From Sapria himalayana (Eukaryota; Streptophyta; Magnoliopsida; Malpighiales; Rafflesiaceae): DNA of 64,000 nt. The translations under genes were made by a program, and so were the position numbers. Below the pieces are notes generated by a model that made no database searches, had not been told where the DNA came from, and was given only the letters and a program-made list of their open reading frames with translations. This document shows, one piece after another, positions 59,936 through 64,000 of this stretch (position 1 is its first letter; each line of letters begins with the position of its first letter). The stretch lies in the NCBI GenBank assembly GCA_029783825.1, contig JAREIK010002672.1, forward strand, positions 1 to 64,000, in the 5' to 3' direction.

Positions 59936-61290
59936 ATGGAGCAAAATGATTTATTTTTAAAAAATAAATCATTTGCCTTGATAACAAAGGAGCCCGCGCC
60001 ATACTCGCGCATTTTCGGAACAAAAAATGGGAACCCCGTTATCATTTTTTCAGCCGACGAGTTACAGTAGCTCAAGGAGCCTTATCAATACATGCTTATC
60101 GGTAAATTCTCCGATGGCAGGCCTCGCCCGAGCGATATACAACAGTTCTTCTCCTCTCTGAAGCTCATGGGAAGGGTAAAGCTGGCCGATTATGACGCGA
60201 AACATGTGTTTATTCAGTGTTTTTCAGTTGATGATTATTATCGCCTATGGCATCGTGGAGCATAGCAAGTAAGTGGTTTTCTCATGTGCGTGCTGAAATG
60301 GATGAAGGACTTCAGTCCAAAGGTGGAGGTGCCTGTTGCTCCAGTTTGGTTCTCTTTGCCGAACCTTCCTATTTACCTGTTTAATGCTAATCCTCTCTAT
60401 GCGATAACCTCTTGTTTGGGCAAACCTTTGCTTCGGGATGAGGCCACTATGACATTAATTCGGCCAAGTAAGGCTCGAGTATGTGTAGAGTGTAATCTCC
60501 TTACTCCTCTGCCTAATGAAATTTGGATAGGAGAGTGAGAAGATGGACAGAACAATGGCTATTGGCAAAATGTCATACCCAAAAACATGCCCTCATATTG
60601 CTTAATCTGTAATAGGCTTGGGCATGATAAATCTGAATGTAAAATAGGTAGAGAGCCGTTAGGAAAGGTGAAAGGACAAGTAGCTTCAATAAGAAAAGTA
60701 GAAACATGGATAAGGAGGGAGGATGTGGCCCCGAAACCTCTAGGTTCAGGGGATGAAGAAGATGAGAATATGAGAGAGAATGGGAGTTTTTTTTTTGGAG
60801 GAGGAGGGAGATAGAAGCATTAGGGAGGTAAATATAGAGGGTAGTAATGATGAGAATAAGGAAGAGAGATGCGAGGTGGTGAAATTTAGAAGAAAAAGTG
60901 CTAGGAAAAATAAACATAGAAGGGTGTTAAAGGAAAAAAATAGAAAATTATAGCTGGATAGAGGAGGATCTCCTAGACTTTCCGGATGAAGATTCAGAGG
61001 TGTTTAGTTGTCCTCAACTAGGTATAGAAGAAGTTAAGAAAGAGAGTTATTTAGGAGAAGTGATGGATGATTTAGAAATGTACGATAAAATTGGTGAAAA
61101 TTTAACTAGATTTCAATCTATGGAAGCCATAAAGAGAATGGCTATGCAACTCGGTAAACAAGAGAAATATAATGTATTATCTCAATCTATTCCTCCCAAG
61201 AGTGCGAGAAATATGAGGAAATATTTAGATAAAACATATGATTCAAAATGCATAACTAAATTACAATCCAAATTAGGTTTTAATGGATAG
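59936..61290 (+). pseudogene. ORF1 of L13; few breaks
   Basis: ATG at 59936 (MEQNDLFLKNKSFAL). The N-terminal domain includes FGTKNGNPVIIFSADEL, GKFSDGRPRPSDIQQFFSSL and PVWFSLPNLPIYLFNANPL; the zinc knuckle is CLICNRLGHDKSEC (about 60604-60645). A basic/acidic linker follows, then SKCITKLQSKLGFNG and a TAG at 61288-61290 that overlaps the ORF2 ATG. Stops near 60070, 60263 (TGG to TAG) and 60536, and a frame change near 60815, make it a pseudogene. The likely product was an RNA-binding chaperone of the LINE. Confidence 0.85.
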
Positions 61291-64000
61291 ATACATATAT
61301 TGGAATATTAGAGGGGTGGTAAATAACCCTTTGATAAATAGGCTTAAAAATCCGATTAAAACATATAAAATTGCCTTAGTAGTTATTGCAGAACCTATGA
61401 CACAGCAGGATCAAATAATGAAATATAGTAGGATATTAGGGTTTAATAACTCATTTTCTAATTTAAATAGTAAACTCTGGTTAATGTGGCATAATAATCT
61501 AGACATTGAAATATTAAAAGACACAGAACAAATAATACACTTTAAAATGAATAAAAATACAGAAGATATAATATCGGTTGTATATGCTAAAAATGATAAA
61601 AAATCTAGGTTGGTTTTATGGGAGGAAATGTGGGATATAGCATCAAAAAACACTCAATGGATAATAGGAAGAGATTTTAATGTAATTAGAAGTTCTTTGG
61701 AGAAGAAGGGAGGAAAAACTCCGAACACAATAGCAATGTCTCAATTTAATGAGGCGATCTCTAAATCCAGTTTAATGGAAATAGCTTACACGGGCTCAAA
61801 TTATACCTGGTGTAATAACTGGGGTAACAGAAGGGCAGTTTGGGCCAGACTGGATAGGGTAATGTGTAATGCTAAGTAGGTAGCCTCGCATGGGTCTACA
61901 TCGCTTAGGCATTTAAGCAGAACCTGTTCAGATCACTCTCCACTTCTTATAACAATTCACCATAATAAAAGGAGCACAGGAAGCTTTAAATTTCAAAATA
62001 TGTGGGGAAAGCATACAGAATTTGAAAAATTGGTGAAAGAATCTTGGTCAGAGCTAGCACCGGGTAAACCGATGCAGGTTCTAATGTCCAAGTTAAATAG
62101 ATTTAAAAAACATTTAAAATCATGGAATAAGGAAGTTTTTGGGAATATAAATCTGAAAATAAAACAAGCAGAAGAGAAGGTAGAAAAATTAGAAATTGAA
62201 TATGATAATAAAAATGATGATAAGATTAGACAAGAATTAAATAAGGCTAAAGCTGAATTGAGTTTAAATTTACACATGGAGGAGGTATACTAGAAACAAC
62301 GAGCAAAAATTAAATGGTTAAAAGAAGGCGATAGAAACACTAAATTTTTTCATAATATGAGGAAAATAAAAACTCAGAAAAATAGAATTAAAGCTTTAAA
62401 AAACACGGAAGGAAAATGGATAGAAGAAGACAAGCAAATTGGAACTCACAATGAGGATTTTTTTAAATCACACTTATGTGGTCATGTGTCTCACGAAGGG
62501 AACTCCTTAATACAGGAGATCAGGGCTTCCATTACACAAGATCCGAATCAAATGATGGAAAATATACCAGAGGAGGAAGATGTAAAAGATGCGGTTTTTA
62601 ATCTTGATAAAGACAGTGCAGCGGGCCCAGATGGCAGGAATAACTATTTTTATCAGCTAAATTGGCCCATTATTAAACATGATCTAGTTTTAGCAATTGC
62701 TAGTTTTTTCGCCGGTGCAGATATCCCTAAAGCCAGGGCAAACTCATACATAGTTCTTATTCCTAAAAAAGATGCCCCACAGATATGTGAGGATTTCAGG
62801 CCAATAAGCTCGTGTAATGCGATTTATAAGATTTTAGCCAAAATAATTCAGAACAGGTTAAGTAATATTTTTCCATTAATAATCTCACAAGAACAAACAG
62901 GTTTTGTTAAAAACAGACTAATGATTGAAAATATTAGGTTAGCTTCAGAAATGATGAAGGACATTTCAGCTAAAACAAGAGGGCACAATCTAGCTATTAA
63001 GCTGGATTTGTCCAAAGCATTTGACAGGGTTGAATGGGATATACTTTGCTTTGTATTGAGAAAATATGGTTTCTCCGAATTATGCATAGATTTAATTTAT
63101 AGATGTGTTTCGAATGTTTGGGTTAGAATTATTATAAATGGAAATATTGGTGAAGAATTCAAACCAAAAAGAAGTCTAAGGCAGGGAGACCCCTTATCCC
63201 CCTTACTATTTGATATATATCTTGAATTGCTTATTCTTAATTTAAATAAAAGAATGCGGAAGGGAAAATTTTACCTTTTAGACAAGCTAAAAATACTCCG
63301 AGAATAGGTTGTTTGGCCTATGCTGATGATTTAATAATTTTCACAAATGCAAGTAAAGGATCTATAATGTACCTTATAGAATTACTACAATTATTTGAAT
63401 TAGAAATAGGTCATGTTGTAAATAAAAAGAAGTGCCAGTTTATACTGGGAAAAAAAGATTCGGAGAAAGATATAAACAAAATTAAAAATATAACTAGTTT
63501 CACTCAAAATAAGGGAGCTTTAATTTATTTAGGCTGCCCAATATTTGAAGGGAAATTGAGAGAGGAATATTTAGCACCGCTGCAAGAAAAAATGAGAAAG
63601 AAAATAGTAGGTTGGAAAGAGGACTTATTAGGATTTTGGTGACGGATTACATTAATTTCGCACGTGCTTCAAAGCACACTGGTTCATATCCTATCCGTTA
63701 TACACCCTCCTAAGAAATTCAAAAATAAAATATAAATAGAAATGGCAAATTTTCTATGGGGTAAAAAAGATGGGAAGAATAAAATTCATTGGAAAAATTG
63801 GGGAGATATTTGTTATCCAAAAGCACAGGCAGGTTTAGGAATAATCTCTCTACAAGATATGGCCACCGCATGGGACTGAAAAGGATGGTGGAGGTTGAAG
63901 GAAAATGGTAGTCTTTGGGAAAAATATATGAGGGCAAGATATTTAGAAAAGCAGCTTAAGAAAGTTTCAAATAATTGGAAAGCTTTGGAAAAATAGAAGT
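61283..64000 (+). pseudogene. ORF2 of L13, 5' part: endonuclease and RT; truncated by the window
   Basis: Opens MDRYIYWNIRGVV. Endonuclease motifs: IAEPM (about 61388), IIGRDFNVIR (about 61663), YTWCNNW, and TCSDHSPLL (about 61925). RT: FRPISSCNAIYKIL (about 62800), LDLSKAFDRVEW (about 63004), LRQGDPLSPLLFDIYLE (about 63178), a frameshift near 63270, then YADD (63319-63330). Thumb motifs follow to the window edge. TGG to TAG changes at 61877 and 62291, and stops near 63640, 63733 and 63877, interrupt it. Confidence 0.87.

Larger units (their letters stand above)
59813..64000 (+). mobile_element. LINE copy L13, 5' complete, runs off the window
   Basis: Leader with hairpin (59848-59870), ORF1 (59936-61290), and ORF2 from 61283 to beyond the right edge (past the RT thumb). 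It is directly preceded by the AAGAAT array of L12. It has relatively few breaks, so it is among the younger copies. The 3' end is outside the window. Confidence 0.88.

Overview
The window looks like nuclear DNA of a flowering plant. It holds L1-type non-LTR retrotransposons (LINEs) with a DUF4283-like/CCHC ORF1 and an ORF2 carrying endonuclease, reverse transcriptase, zf-RVT and RNase H domains. It also holds a hAT DNA transposon with an 8-bp target duplication and an intronless, decayed copy of the splicing factor U2AF large subunit. I cannot name the species. I see no intact host gene, tRNA, rRNA or CRISPR array. Every coding region is broken.

Layout. From 1 to about 15,960 three LINE copies lie on the minus strand: L1 (5'-truncated), L2 (internally deleted) and L3 (nearly full length). 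Each 3' end runs into a long TTC-rich array. At about 15,960 the polarity flips. From there to 64,000 all copies lie on the plus strand: L4 (3' part), L5 (full length), L6 and L7 (short 3' ends), L8, L9 and L10 (3' parts), L11 (about 170 bp), L12 (full length) and L13 (full length, running off the window). Most are separated only by arrays of a degenerate AAGAAT-type hexamer, from about 0.1 kb to 6.6 kb long. These arrays make up roughly a third of the window.

Two other insertions sit in this mosaic: a hAT element (37,218-40,906) inside the 3' UTR of L9, and a U2AF65 processed pseudogene (about 43,851-45,700) lying between two stretches of the array. A short minus-strand insertion (52,887-53,203) splits ORF2 of L12. 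It has a clear 14-16 bp target duplication and carries the same conserved 3' end as the LINEs, but only a short A-run as its tail.

How the parts fit. Twelve copies end in the same roughly 90-nt 3' block, with a core around CCTCCGCCAAAAGAGAGG, then a short A-run, then a purine-rich array on the sense strand. The orientation relative to the array is the same in both blocks, although the array is mostly period 3 on the left and period 6 on the right. The simplest reading is a LINE family that inserts preferentially into GAA/AAGAAT arrays in one orientation and so builds head-to-tail nests, in the manner described for Zepp LINEs of green algae. The alternative is that the arrays grew from the elements' own tails. 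All boundaries inside arrays are approximate, because target duplications cannot be recognised in repetitive DNA.
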